Below are positions 16,205-23,166 of a stretch of DNA of 41,012 nucleotides, piece after piece. Made by a program: the position numbers and the translations under genes. The DNA is from Gammaproteobacteria bacterium. Its GTDB lineage: Bacteria > Pseudomonadota > Gammaproteobacteria > S012-40. Position 1 is the first letter of the stretch, and each line of letters starts with the position of its first letter. The notes under the pieces are model-generated. The model searched no databases. It saw only the letters and a program-made list of their open reading frames with translations, and was not told the DNA's origin. The stretch covers positions 1 to 41,012 of the forward strand of contig WFVN01000011.1 in NCBI GenBank assembly GCA_015491615.1, read 5' to 3'.

Positions 16205-16468
16205 ATGAATAAGCTTCTGATTTGTATCGTTGCCGGAATGACCACCGGAATGGGCAACGGGAGCGTCTTTGGGGCGACGTTGATGTGCTTTCTTGGGCGT
16301 GGCAAATTCGAGGATTGGGGTGGGGCGCCCAATGCTTTGAACTTCCACCCCGCGACTTTCACTGGGTTCGTGGACTGGGTGATGATCGTGTTTGGCGTGG
16401 CCTTTGTCATCATCATGGTGTTGGCCTTGGCGAAACACGAGCAGCTTGAGGCTGCAGCGTCGCGTTGA
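16205..16468 (+). CDS. Small two-helix membrane protein, oxidase unit
   Basis: 87 aa. Hydrophobic segments lie at about residues 3-28 and 56-75, with an intervening loop containing GKFEDWGGAPNALNFHPATF. The loop and GSVFGATLMCFLG are not recognised as a known family. The ribosome site AAGGGAGGGG is very strong. It is the first gene of a run that continues with a 30-aa peptide and the catalytic oxidase subunit, so it is probably a subunit or assembly protein. Confidence 0.65.
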   Translation: MNKLLICIVAGMTTGMGNGSVFGATLMCFLGRGKFEDWGGAPNALNFHPATFTGFVDWVMIVFGVAFVIIMVLALAKHEQLEAAASR

Positions 16469-16524
16469 GCGTTGCCCGTTGGATCGTATTGCTTCAGACT
16501 TTTCATTAAAAAAGGAGGGGGATC

Positions 16525-16617
16525 ATGGCGACATTCGCTAGTTTCTGCGGGATTCTGCTCGCGTTCGCGAGCATGTGGTTTGCTTGGTATCTGCTGATGC
16601 CGCGGGAACGCGGTTAA
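16525..16617 (+). CDS. 30-residue single-helix membrane peptide before ccoN-like gene
   Basis: MATFASFCGILLAFASMWFA then WYLLMPRERG: one membrane helix with a basic C-terminus. GGAGGGG stands 4 bases before the ATG. It ends 19 bases before the catalytic subunit gene and has a separate strong ribosome site, so it is probably translated at a level similar to the subunits. Too short for family recognition; a small structural subunit is a reasonable inference. Confidence 0.6.
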   Translation: MATFASFCGILLAFASMWFAWYLLMPRERG

Positions 16618-16636
16618 TTTAAGGGGAGGTCTGTCG

Positions 16637-18043
16637 ATGCTTAAATATCTCTTCATGAGGAACGAAGATATCCCGCCCGGCACTGCGGCAGTTTTCTTCG
16701 GCTTCTCCTCAATCGTCTGGTTTGTGCTTGGTACCGGGCTTGGATCTTTCAATGCGGCCAAGCTGGCCTTCCCGGACTTCGTCACGGGTATCGAGATGCT
16801 GTCTTTCGGGCACATGCGGCAGGTGCACGTGCTCGCCGTGATCCTGGGATGGATCTCCATGGCGTTCGCCATGACCATGATGTACATCACGCCTGCCCTG
16901 GGTAACACCAAGCTCTGGTCCGAGAAGTTGGGGGTTTGGAACTGTGCCCTCTGGAACATCGGCCTTGCATTGGGTCTCTTCCTCCTCTGGATCGGTATTT
17001 CCTCCGGGCGTGAATATTCCGACCTCATCTGGCCCGTCGATCTGGTCGTTATCTTTGGTGTTCTCTTTCCGCTCGGCTTGAATGTCTGGATGACGATCAA
17101 GAATCGTCGTACCCAAGGTATTTACACCACGAACTGGTTCTTTGGTGCGGCCGTTTTCATGGTCATCGTGGTATTCCTGGTGGGTAACACCCCCGAGTTC
17201 TTCAATCTAACTGGTCTGACGGAAGCCTATCTGACTTGGTGGTTCGCTCACAATGTGTTGGGTCTATGGATCACCCCGGTAGCCGCTGCCATTTCCTACT
17301 ATGTGGTGCCGAAAGTCACGGGTAATCCACTGTACTCACACCGTATCGGCCATTTGCATTTCTGGTCGGTCGTGGTGTTCTACTCCACGCCCGCTGCGCA
17401 CCATTTGATGGCTGCGCCTCTGCCGGAGTGGCTTAAATCCTTTGCCTCCGTGGAGGGTGTGTTGATTCTGGTGCCGGCCATTGCCTTTGTGTCCAACCTC
17501 CTGTTGACCATGACCGGTAAGTGGCGGATGTTCGTCGAGAACATCGAGATCAAATACACCATCACGGGTGTATTGCTCGCCATTCCTTTAAACGTGCAGG
17601 GTGGTTTCCAGCAGACCCGCGCCATCAATTGGTACGTGCATGGTACAGGCTGGATCGTCGCGCATGCGCACTTGGCATTGTTGGGCTTCTCTACCTTCCT
17701 CGAGGCTGCAGCAGTGTATTACGGTCTCCAAGTGCTGTTGAAGCGGAAGATCTACTCTCTGGCCTTGGCCAATTTCCACTACTGGATGTTGCTCATCGGC
17801 TTCTCCATCTACTGGATTTCCATGACCATCGCAGGTCTGATCCAGGGTGCGGGTAAGATTTACGAAGTGCCCTACATTGATGTGGTGATCGCTGAGCATC
17901 CCTACATGATCGCTCGTTGGGTCGGTGGGACGTTGGTGTTCATCGGCAACATCGTGTGGTTGTACAACATGTACAAGACGGCGGTCGCTGGTACGCCTAT
18001 CCCGGCGGGTCGCCTACCTCATGAGCTGGCCTACGAGCGTTGA
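16637..18043 (+). CDS. ccoN: Divergent C-family (cbb3-like) haem-copper oxidase catalytic subunit
   Basis: 468 aa, about 12 helices. The match to CcoN runs along the whole length: LSFGHMRQVH (H64, low-spin haem), SSGREYSDLIWPVD, TWWFAHN (H205, CuB), HFWSVVVFYSTPAAHH (Y249 with H255/H256) and GWIVAHAH (H343 for haem b3, H345 for haem b). Y249 is six residues before the His pair, as for the cross-linked tyrosine of cbb3. The helix-IX glutamate of CcoN aligns with Q321 (NVQGGFQQ). NO-reductase glutamates are absent from helix VI. It is thus most likely an O2 reductase with altered proton or calcium handling; the symbol marks homology only. Ribosome site GGGGAGG precedes the ATG. Confidence 0.88.
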   Translation: MLKYLFMRNEDIPPGTAAVFFGFSSIVWFVLGTGLGSFNAAKLAFPDFVTGIEMLSFGHMRQVHVLAVILGWISMAFAMTMMYITPALGNTKLWSEKLGVWNCALWNIGLALGLFLLWIGISSGREYSDLIWPVDLVVIFGVLFPLGLNVWMTIKNRRTQGIYTTNWFFGAAVFMVIVVFLVGNTPEFFNLTGLTEAYLTWWFAHNVLGLWITPVAAAISYYVVPKVTGNPLYSHRIGHLHFWSVVVFYSTPAAHHLMAAPLPEWLKSFASVEGVLILVPAIAFVSNLLLTMTGKWRMFVENIEIKYTITGVLLAIPLNVQGGFQQTRAINWYVHGTGWIVAHAHLALLGFSTFLEAAAVYYGLQVLLKRKIYSLALANFHYWMLLIGFSIYWISMTIAGLIQGAGKIYEVPYIDVVIAEHPYMIARWVGGTLVFIGNIVWLYNMYKTAVAGTPIPAGRLPHELAYER

Positions 18044-18069
18044 TAATAATTAGAAGGGAGGAATGAACA

Positions 18070-19020
18070 GTGGCATTCAGAGAATATAAAATCGGGGTGC
18101 GAATGTTCGCATTCGCCCTCGGCAGCTCCATGATCATCACTCTCTATTTCCCGAGTGTAGACATGGCATCCGTGCAGGCGACCGAATACGCCCTGAAACG
18201 GCAATTGGCCTATGGTCGCATCGGTGGGTTCAGCTATGAAGATCCCCTCTTAAAGGGCTGGGGCAAGCCGGTCACTGTCACTCTGGACAAGGATCCGGTG
18301 ACGGGCAAGCCCATTGAGCCGACGGAGGCATATGTTTATCCCCCTGGGACGCCATTCCCCAGCGGTATTACTCATCCCCGTATCCTGGGTGAGGGTGTGG
18401 AGGACTTGAGTGTTTCGGTGGGACGGATCAGCGAGGCCAACAAGGAGAATGGCGCCGTATTCATCATCCGCGAAGGTGAGTTCCAGGGGCAGACGGTTGC
18501 GTACATTGAGAACGCAACGGCCACTCGCGGTTGGCAGGCGCAAACCACTTTGGCCGCTGTCTCCGATGATGCGCGTCAATATGTCGGGTCGGGCAAGATC
18601 ATGTTTGTCCGCGAAGGTTGTTGGTGGTGCCATACCTTGTTGCCGGAACAAACGCAGGACTGGCAGTATTTCGGTGCGCCACCGATGTTAGGTGACTTCA
18701 ACGGCGAGTCGCCGACCGCCTTCGGCTCTGACCGTAAGGCGCCCGATCTGCTGCATGTGGCTTCCCGCAACTCCTCGCGGGAATGGATGAAGTTACATTT
18801 CTTCAATCCTCGACTCGTCCAGCCGCACTCCATCATGCCCCGCTACGATTATCTCTGGGGTGAGGTGGATGCCGAAGGAAATAAGATCGACTACGACCGG
18901 TGGCGCGCGGAGTACGATGAGTATGTGGAAGGGAAGCGGGTCTATCCGCCCGAAGTGCCCGAGCCGCATCCCGATAGTGAGGCTCGGAAGCTCATTGATT
19001 TCATGATGTTCTTGAAATAA
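18070..19020 (+). CDS. ccoO: CcoO-like membrane-anchored monohaem cytochrome c subunit
   Basis: 316 aa. An N-terminal helix (about 11-29) anchors a periplasmic domain. The C-terminal part is CcoO-like: KIMFVREGCWWCHTLLPEQ (CxxCH at 184-188), GSDRKAPDLLHVASRNSSREW, and FNPRLVQPHSIMPRYDYLW with axial M256. Compared with normal CcoO, which is about 200 aa, it has an extra region of roughly 120 residues (about 50-165) between helix and haem domain, unrelated to anything I recognise. The start is GTG at 18070 with GGGAGG 8-9 bases upstream; a nearby ATG at 18063 is in a frame that closes at once. It lies 26 bases after the catalytic subunit gene. Confidence 0.87.
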   Translation: MAFREYKIGVRMFAFALGSSMIITLYFPSVDMASVQATEYALKRQLAYGRIGGFSYEDPLLKGWGKPVTVTLDKDPVTGKPIEPTEAYVYPPGTPFPSGITHPRILGEGVEDLSVSVGRISEANKENGAVFIIREGEFQGQTVAYIENATATRGWQAQTTLAAVSDDARQYVGSGKIMFVREGCWWCHTLLPEQTQDWQYFGAPPMLGDFNGESPTAFGSDRKAPDLLHVASRNSSREWMKLHFFNPRLVQPHSIMPRYDYLWGEVDAEGNKIDYDRWRAEYDEYVEGKRVYPPEVPEPHPDSEARKLIDFMMFLK

Positions 19021-19035
19021 GGGGGGATACAGCAG

Positions 19036-19668
19036 ATGGCCTGGAAATTTGACAACCCGCTTTATACGCTCACGGACGAGCAAGAGAACGAAAGAGCGAA
19101 ACAGCTCTGGGATTCTGAACCGCTGGGCGGCATCACGGAAGACAACAATCGTCTCCCAGTGCCAGTGGTTGGCTTGCTGGCATTGACGATCATCACGGCT
19201 TTCATGATCACCTTCCCGCTTTGGGGACACCGTCCAACGGCTGCGATTTATGAGCCGTATCTTGAGCTCATGGACACGCCGGAGATTCAGGCGTTGCCTA
19301 ATGATGAGGAACGGATGAAGCGGATGGAGAATATCGTCTTCTCCGACAAGAAATATGCTGATCTCATCCCTCATCTTGAGCGGCATCCAGTGGAAATGGA
19401 CGACCTGCGGATGATCAAGCCCCAGGTGCTCGAGCTCAAGCGGCAGGGTGAGCCTTTGGATTGGTACTTCGTGGTTGGAAACAAAGTGGTACTCGCCAAC
19501 TTCGAGGGTAATCTCTTGCCGGATGGTCGACGCGAACGTAAGCAGCCGTGGTGGGACATTGGTTATACGATCGACGTGTTCTATATCCTGGCTTTCTGCT
19601 TGGGTGTCATGATTGCCGTGAAGCGTTTGCCTCCATACACTTGGCAACCGACCCACAACGGTCATTGA
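19036..19668 (+). CDS. Two-helix protein with periplasmic domain, oxidase unit
   Basis: 210 aa. A cytoplasmic N-terminus (1-40) precedes a helix at about 42-62, a periplasmic domain of about 110 residues rich in charged residues, and a second helix near 180-200. At the end of helix 1 it reads FPLWGHRP, and the protein at 27128-27565 has FPFWGDRP at the same place after a similar VP-rich helix, so the two are probably related. No haem or metal motif was seen. It follows the CcoO-like gene by 15 bases, in the position where a cbb3 operon would have ccoQ/ccoP, and is a likely structural subunit. Confidence 0.7.
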   Translation: MAWKFDNPLYTLTDEQENERAKQLWDSEPLGGITEDNNRLPVPVVGLLALTIITAFMITFPLWGHRPTAAIYEPYLELMDTPEIQALPNDEERMKRMENIVFSDKKYADLIPHLERHPVEMDDLRMIKPQVLELKRQGEPLDWYFVVGNKVVLANFEGNLLPDGRRERKQPWWDIGYTIDVFYILAFCLGVMIAVKRLPPYTWQPTHNGH

Positions 19669-19685
19669 AAGAGGAGGAAAATCGA

Positions 19686-19820
19686 ATGATCGATATCGAC
19701 AATGGACCACTCGTCCTATTGGGGATTATCTTATTCGTTTACGTTGCGCCGTTCATTTACAGTTTCTTTGTGGATGAATACGACAAAACTAATCCACCGA
19801 CGGACGAATATTCCAAGTAA
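19686..19820 (+). CDS. 44-residue single-helix membrane peptide
   Basis: MIDIDNGPLVLLGIILFVYV begins the peptide; one helix at about 8-28 is followed by an acidic, proline-containing tail (VDEYDKTNPPTDEYSK). GAGGAGG stands 8-9 bases before the ATG. It is the last gene before a strong terminator, and its place after the CcoN/CcoO-like genes recalls ccoQ, though the sequence does not look like CcoQ. Confidence 0.65.
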   Translation: MIDIDNGPLVLLGIILFVYVAPFIYSFFVDEYDKTNPPTDEYSK

Positions 19821-19841
19821 TTATTTATTGAGGTAAATGGG

Positions 19842-19874
19842 GGCCGCCGCATGTTTTCCATGCGGCGGCCTTTT
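19842..19874 (+). terminator. Rho-independent terminator after the oxidase structural genes
   Basis: Perfect 12-bp GC-rich stem, GGCCGCCGCATG with CATGCGGCGGCC, a 5-base loop (TTTTC) and a TTTT run directly after it. It ends the unit 16205-19820. Confidence 0.93.
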
Positions 19875-19937
19875 ACTTGAGTACGCATTCAATGCACGAA
19901 TCGAGAACTAATTTTGCGATCAGAGGTCCCTTTCTTT

Positions 19938-20192
19938 ATGGATGATGGCAAAACCGGTATCGAACAGATTACGGGAATAGAGGGTCCATTCAGCCAACAA
20001 TTCAGCGAATGGATGTTTTATTTTCTGGTTTTCACCATTCTGATCTTTATTGGCATAGCAATATCATTTTTGATATTCAGCAGAAAGAAGCTCAAGCGAG
20101 GTGAAATCATCCTGTTTCTGTGGATTGGACTTGGGGTGATCGGTGCGGCTGTATTTGGTGCTATTCAAATGTTGCATGGTTATTTGTTCTAA
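19938..20192 (+). CDS. Small two-helix membrane protein
   Basis: 84 aa. Helices lie at about 25-47 and 57-80, separated by a basic RKKLKRGE loop. The N-terminal 20 residues are polar. The family is not recognised. ATG at 19938 is preferred over a TTG eight codons upstream; AGAGG lies about 11 bases before it. It opens the fourth unit of the cluster, directly upstream of the CcoS-like gene, so an assembly or subunit role is likely. Confidence 0.6.
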   Translation: MDDGKTGIEQITGIEGPFSQQFSEWMFYFLVFTILIFIGIAISFLIFSRKKLKRGEIILFLWIGLGVIGAAVFGAIQMLHGYLF

Positions 20193-20219
20193 TCCTCAAC
20201 GATAGCGAGGGCGAAGACG

Positions 20220-20504
20220 GTGAACGAGACGATTCAATCCCTACCAGATGGCTGGACGATTTATATTTGGTTGGTCACGGGTGTTTTGATCATTATCGGC
20301 GTAATTGTGGCGATTCGTTGGGCGGCGAAGAATGATCAGTTTGATGAGGACATTAAATACCTTGTGTTCGATGAAAATGATCGGGACAAGATGGACCCTG
20401 AAGAATTCAAGAAGGCCCAACTCGTCCTCAAGGAGCAAATCAAGAAGCGCGAAGAAAAACTACGGGAGGAAATGGCCCGGAAGATGAAAAAAGGGCATCG
20501 TTGA
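20220..20504 (+). CDS. ccoS: CcoS-like oxidase maturation protein with charged extension
   Basis: 94 aa. One N-terminal helix (about 13-34) is followed by RWAAKNDQFDEDIKYLVFDEND, which resembles the CcoS signature (helix, W, then GQFDD and a DD end). CcoS is needed for cofactor insertion into cbb3 oxidase. Unlike typical CcoS (50-60 aa), it continues with about 35 highly charged, helical residues (EEFKKAQLVLKEQIKKREEK...), likely a coiled coil in the cytoplasm. The start is GTG at 20220. Homology is inferred from the short motif only. Confidence 0.65.
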   Translation: MNETIQSLPDGWTIYIWLVTGVLIIIGVIVAIRWAAKNDQFDEDIKYLVFDENDRDKMDPEEFKKAQLVLKEQIKKREEKLREEMARKMKKGHR

Positions 20505-20532
20505 AGATCTTTTTTCGGACTGGACGAGTGGA

Positions 20533-21009
20533 ATGAGAAAAGGTGAGAAGGGCATTCTTATTGGGATCGCTTTGTTCGTCGCTCTGGGGGCGGGATGGAA
20601 GGCGTTGCAGTTAAGAGACATGGACGAGACTGATTATAGGATTCCATTTTACAGTGAAGCGGATCCAGAAACCGTTGAAAGAGCAGGTTATTTGATCAAG
20701 AAATATGATTGCAAGGATTGCCATACGCTTTGGGGTACAAGAAACGTGATGCAATCTGTACCTGCGCCCCCCTTGGATGGCATCGGGTCGCTCAAAACGG
20801 AAGAGTGGTTGTATCGCTATCTATCAGCGGAGAATCCCCAGACAATCTTGCCGTCGAGATTGAAACCCGAGTATCGAATGCCTTCTTTCAAAGATATGCC
20901 GGAAGAAGATCGCCGTGTGTTGGCCAAATATTTAGCAAGCCTCAAGGTGGAAGACTGGTATTTGGAAGAAGTCAAAAAGAAAGAGCGTGAAATGCTTTAT
21001 GGGGAATGA
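20533..21009 (+). CDS. Membrane-anchored monohaem cytochrome c
   Basis: 158 aa. An N-terminal helix (about 7-24) anchors a periplasmic class-I cytochrome with CKDCH at 60-64 and axial M116 in EYRMPSF. The segment PLDGIGSLKTEEWLYRYLS is nearly the same as in the cytochrome at 13802-14359, showing a duplicated pair within the cluster. It could serve as an electron-entry subunit in place of the missing CcoP. It is 28 bases after the CcoS-like gene and in the same unit. The NorC-like size was considered, but no NorB partner exists. Confidence 0.87.
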   Translation: MRKGEKGILIGIALFVALGAGWKALQLRDMDETDYRIPFYSEADPETVERAGYLIKKYDCKDCHTLWGTRNVMQSVPAPPLDGIGSLKTEEWLYRYLSAENPQTILPSRLKPEYRMPSFKDMPEEDRRVLAKYLASLKVEDWYLEEVKKKEREMLYGE

Positions 21010-21033
21010 CCTATCCGTGGGGGTCGATTGAAG

Positions 21034-21498
21034 ATGCGGCGTCGAGGCTGGGATTATTGGTGGAGACGTTCGTTGACCGGGGTGGTCGCCCTGGGGCTTG
21101 GTTGTTTGGTGGTATTTCTTGGTAATAAGATCCTAGGACAGCGCTTGGAATTATTCTATGGCTTAGAGACCTTTAATCCTGTTTGGTTCCTACAGGTGTT
21201 CATCGTACCGGCGCTTGCTGGGATTGTAGTGTCTTTCATCTATGGTTTGGGTGGTAAATGGCATGCCTATTTTCCTCCTTTGATCGTAGGTATATTTCAA
21301 TATTATGAATCGGCCAATTGGTTGCCACTGCCTGAAGGGGCGCAATTGATGCCCATGGGATGGTGGGGATTCATCATGATTTTGGCCATGGAGTCGGGTG
21401 GGATCGGTGGTGTGCTGGGTGAGGTCTTGAACAAGAGGATTTACGGTAGAACCCCTAAACATTTGTTGTACAAGAGTGATTCAAACTCCAACCGTTGA
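21034..21498 (+). CDS. Polytopic membrane protein of unknown function
   Basis: 154 aa with about four helices: 14-31, 46-66, 75-88 and 104-125. The protein is rich in aromatic residues (WDYWWRR at the start, YYESANWLPLP in a loop). No cofactor motif was found and the family is not recognised. ATG at 21034 is chosen; an in-frame TTG lies two codons upstream. Located between an anchored cytochrome c and the SUMF1-fold gene, it is likely part of the same complex or its assembly. Confidence 0.6.
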   Translation: MRRRGWDYWWRRSLTGVVALGLGCLVVFLGNKILGQRLELFYGLETFNPVWFLQVFIVPALAGIVVSFIYGLGGKWHAYFPPLIVGIFQYYESANWLPLPEGAQLMPMGWWGFIMILAMESGGIGGVLGEVLNKRIYGRTPKHLLYKSDSNSNR

Positions 21499-21528
21499 CA
21501 GAACATTCTGTGCATTATTGTGGTATCC

Positions 21529-22593
21529 ATGCGAAATCCCCACAGAAAGCTCTCACCCGAACAAAAGGCGCTGAGGAAGCGTTTTTTGTATGCCACGTTA
21601 GTGACATCCGTGGCACTTGCCATGATCGGCGGTAGTTGGCATGTCATTGAATTGGGTGCCATTCGCATGGAGGAGATGCGGGCGCGTGCCACCTATGATT
21701 TGTCGGAAATGGATAAGAAGTTACGCGCGGCGGGTGAAGATATCATTCGCCATGCGATGCATGAGAAAGGGCTGGTACGATTCGATTACGAACTGATAGA
21801 AATCGAGTCTTTACTCACCCATGAACAGTGGGCAGAGTTGGAGCGGATGATTTTGATTCCGGAGGGCGAGTTCATTGCTGGTACGGATCTGAAATCGGCC
21901 GATCCACAGGACAAACCGGCTCATTCTGTTTATTTGCCCGATTATATGATCGACAAATATCCTGTGACTGTGGCTCAGTATGCCCGTTTCGTGGCTGCGA
22001 CGGGTCATCGCCCTCCCTTGGATTGGGAAAATGGGCGTTTTCCTAAAAACAAGTTATTCCATCCGGTGACCATGGTGGGTTGGTTCGATGCCCGAGACTA
22101 CTGTGCCTGGGCGGGGAAGCGATTGCCGACGGAATACGAGTGGGAAAAAGCCGCGCGCGGGACGGATGGCAGGCGCTGGCCATGGGGCAATCATATGGAT
22201 CCTCAGCGTTTGAACACCTATTACAGCGTCGGTTCGACCACCGATGTGACGGCGTTTCCCGATGGAGTGAGTCCTTACGGTGTCTATGACATGGCAGGTA
22301 ACGTCTTTGAATGGACGGCCTCCGATTTCAAGCCTTATCCGGGCTCGGATGCTCCGAGAATCCTGTTTCAGGTGAAAGTGCCCGTGGTACGGTCAGCAAA
22401 GGACAAGGCGCAAGGAGTTGCTGACTTGGAATTTGTCGAAGGTGTCTATTACAAGGTTTTGCGAGGTGGATCATGGAAGAGTGATCCGTTTTCTACGTCC
22501 GCATATCATCGGAATTATGCGCTGGCGAGAAACGCTTCCGATTTTTTTGGTTTCAGGTGTGCGGCGGATGTCGAAGGGGGTGATAAAAAATGA
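21529..22593 (+). CDS. Membrane-anchored SUMF1/FGE-fold protein without catalytic cysteines (NirV-like)
   Basis: 354 aa. A helix (about 19-38) leads to a periplasmic SUMF1-type domain from about 108: LIPEGEFIAGTD, DKYPVTVAQYARFV, GWFDARDYCAWAGKRLPTEYEWEKAARG, WPWG, GVYDMAGNVFEWT and GGSWKSDPFSTSAYHRN...FGFRCA. In true formylglycine-generating enzyme two cysteines follow GGS; here those places are S318 and T323, so it cannot carry out that chemistry in the known way. SUMF1-fold NirV occurs beside nitrite reductase nirK in some denitrifiers, a precedent for a respiratory helper. Start ATG 21529; no clear ribosome site, so coupling to the upstream gene is possible. Confidence 0.82.
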   Translation: MRNPHRKLSPEQKALRKRFLYATLVTSVALAMIGGSWHVIELGAIRMEEMRARATYDLSEMDKKLRAAGEDIIRHAMHEKGLVRFDYELIEIESLLTHEQWAELERMILIPEGEFIAGTDLKSADPQDKPAHSVYLPDYMIDKYPVTVAQYARFVAATGHRPPLDWENGRFPKNKLFHPVTMVGWFDARDYCAWAGKRLPTEYEWEKAARGTDGRRWPWGNHMDPQRLNTYYSVGSTTDVTAFPDGVSPYGVYDMAGNVFEWTASDFKPYPGSDAPRILFQVKVPVVRSAKDKAQGVADLEFVEGVYYKVLRGGSWKSDPFSTSAYHRNYALARNASDFFGFRCAADVEGGDKK

Positions 22594-22817
22594 ACGGTCG
22601 TTCGCTGGCCCTGTTGTGTTTGTTGTTGTCGTTCGTGTCGCCGGTCTATGCGGTGGATAGTTATCGCTATTTGCGAGTGACCATCGATACGCCGTGGATG
22701 ATTTTCTTGGGTTTGGCGACGGTCGTCATGTTACCTTTTATTCTCCTCATGATCTTGTATTGGTATTTCGCGGTGAAGAAAAAACCTGGTGAGGAGTCTA
22801 CCGGCGGTGAAGGTTGA
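22590..22817 (+). CDS. Small exported or membrane protein, 75 aa
   Basis: A signal-peptide-like start (hydrophobic 5-20, then SPVYAVDS) is followed by a mature part with one helix (about 36-60) and a Lys/Glu tail facing the cytoplasm. The family is not recognised. The ATG overlaps the SUMF1-fold gene stop by 4 bases and the next gene follows at once, so it is tightly co-translated with both neighbours. Confidence 0.6.
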   Translation: MNGRSLALLCLLLSFVSPVYAVDSYRYLRVTIDTPWMIFLGLATVVMLPFILLMILYWYFAVKKKPGEESTGGEG

Positions 22818-22818
22818 G

Positions 22819-23166
22819 ATGGGGCGCTGGTTGCTCGCTTGCGTGGTGTGCTGGGCGTTTGTCAGTAATTCGGTTTGGGCCGATGAGGTGGCGAGCGGCG
22901 AGGGGGGTGAATCGTTGCATGTCATCAAGCCCTTCGTGGAGCAGGAGATCGACCGTGAGATGTTCACGGAGGAAGAAAAACATCAGATCCTGTTCTACAT
23001 GGGTGTGATCTTGTTGTTGTTGTTGATCGCCACCGTCGCTTTCGGGATAGGAATGGTGTTGTTCGATAAACCTTGGTTCGTGGGCCACATGGTGTCCGCT
23101 GGTCTGACCGTGACTCTTGCCGTCGCCCATGCGGTCGCGGCGGTGGTGTGGTTCTTCCCCTTCTGA
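22819..23166 (+). CDS. Small membrane protein with signal peptide and two helices
   Basis: 115 aa. The signal peptide ends near SVWA-DE; a periplasmic stretch with EQEIDREMFTEEEKHQ follows, then two helices, about 57-76 and 84-112. Histidines H88 and H102 sit in or near the last helices (WFVGHMVS, AVAHAVAAV), so haem or metal binding is possible but not shown. ATG 22819 is chosen because GAAGG lies 5 bases before it; GTG codons further upstream are possible. The stop overlaps the ATG of the next gene (TGATG). Confidence 0.6.
   Translation: MGRWLLACVVCWAFVSNSVWADEVASGEGGESLHVIKPFVEQEIDREMFTEEEKHQILFYMGVILLLLLIATVAFGIGMVLFDKPWFVGHMVSAGLTVTLAVAHAVAAVVWFFPF

Noticed and set aside
16637..18043. 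Nitric oxide reductase (NorB-type) identity for the catalytic subunit
   Set aside because: The NOR glutamates are absent from helix VI (HNVLG instead of a Glu four residues after the His) and the oxidase tyrosine Y249 is kept at cbb3 spacing. An O2 reductase is the better call.
21529..22593. Active formylglycine-generating enzyme or sulfatase activator
   Set aside because: Both catalytic cysteine positions are Ser/Thr and no sulfatase gene is present.
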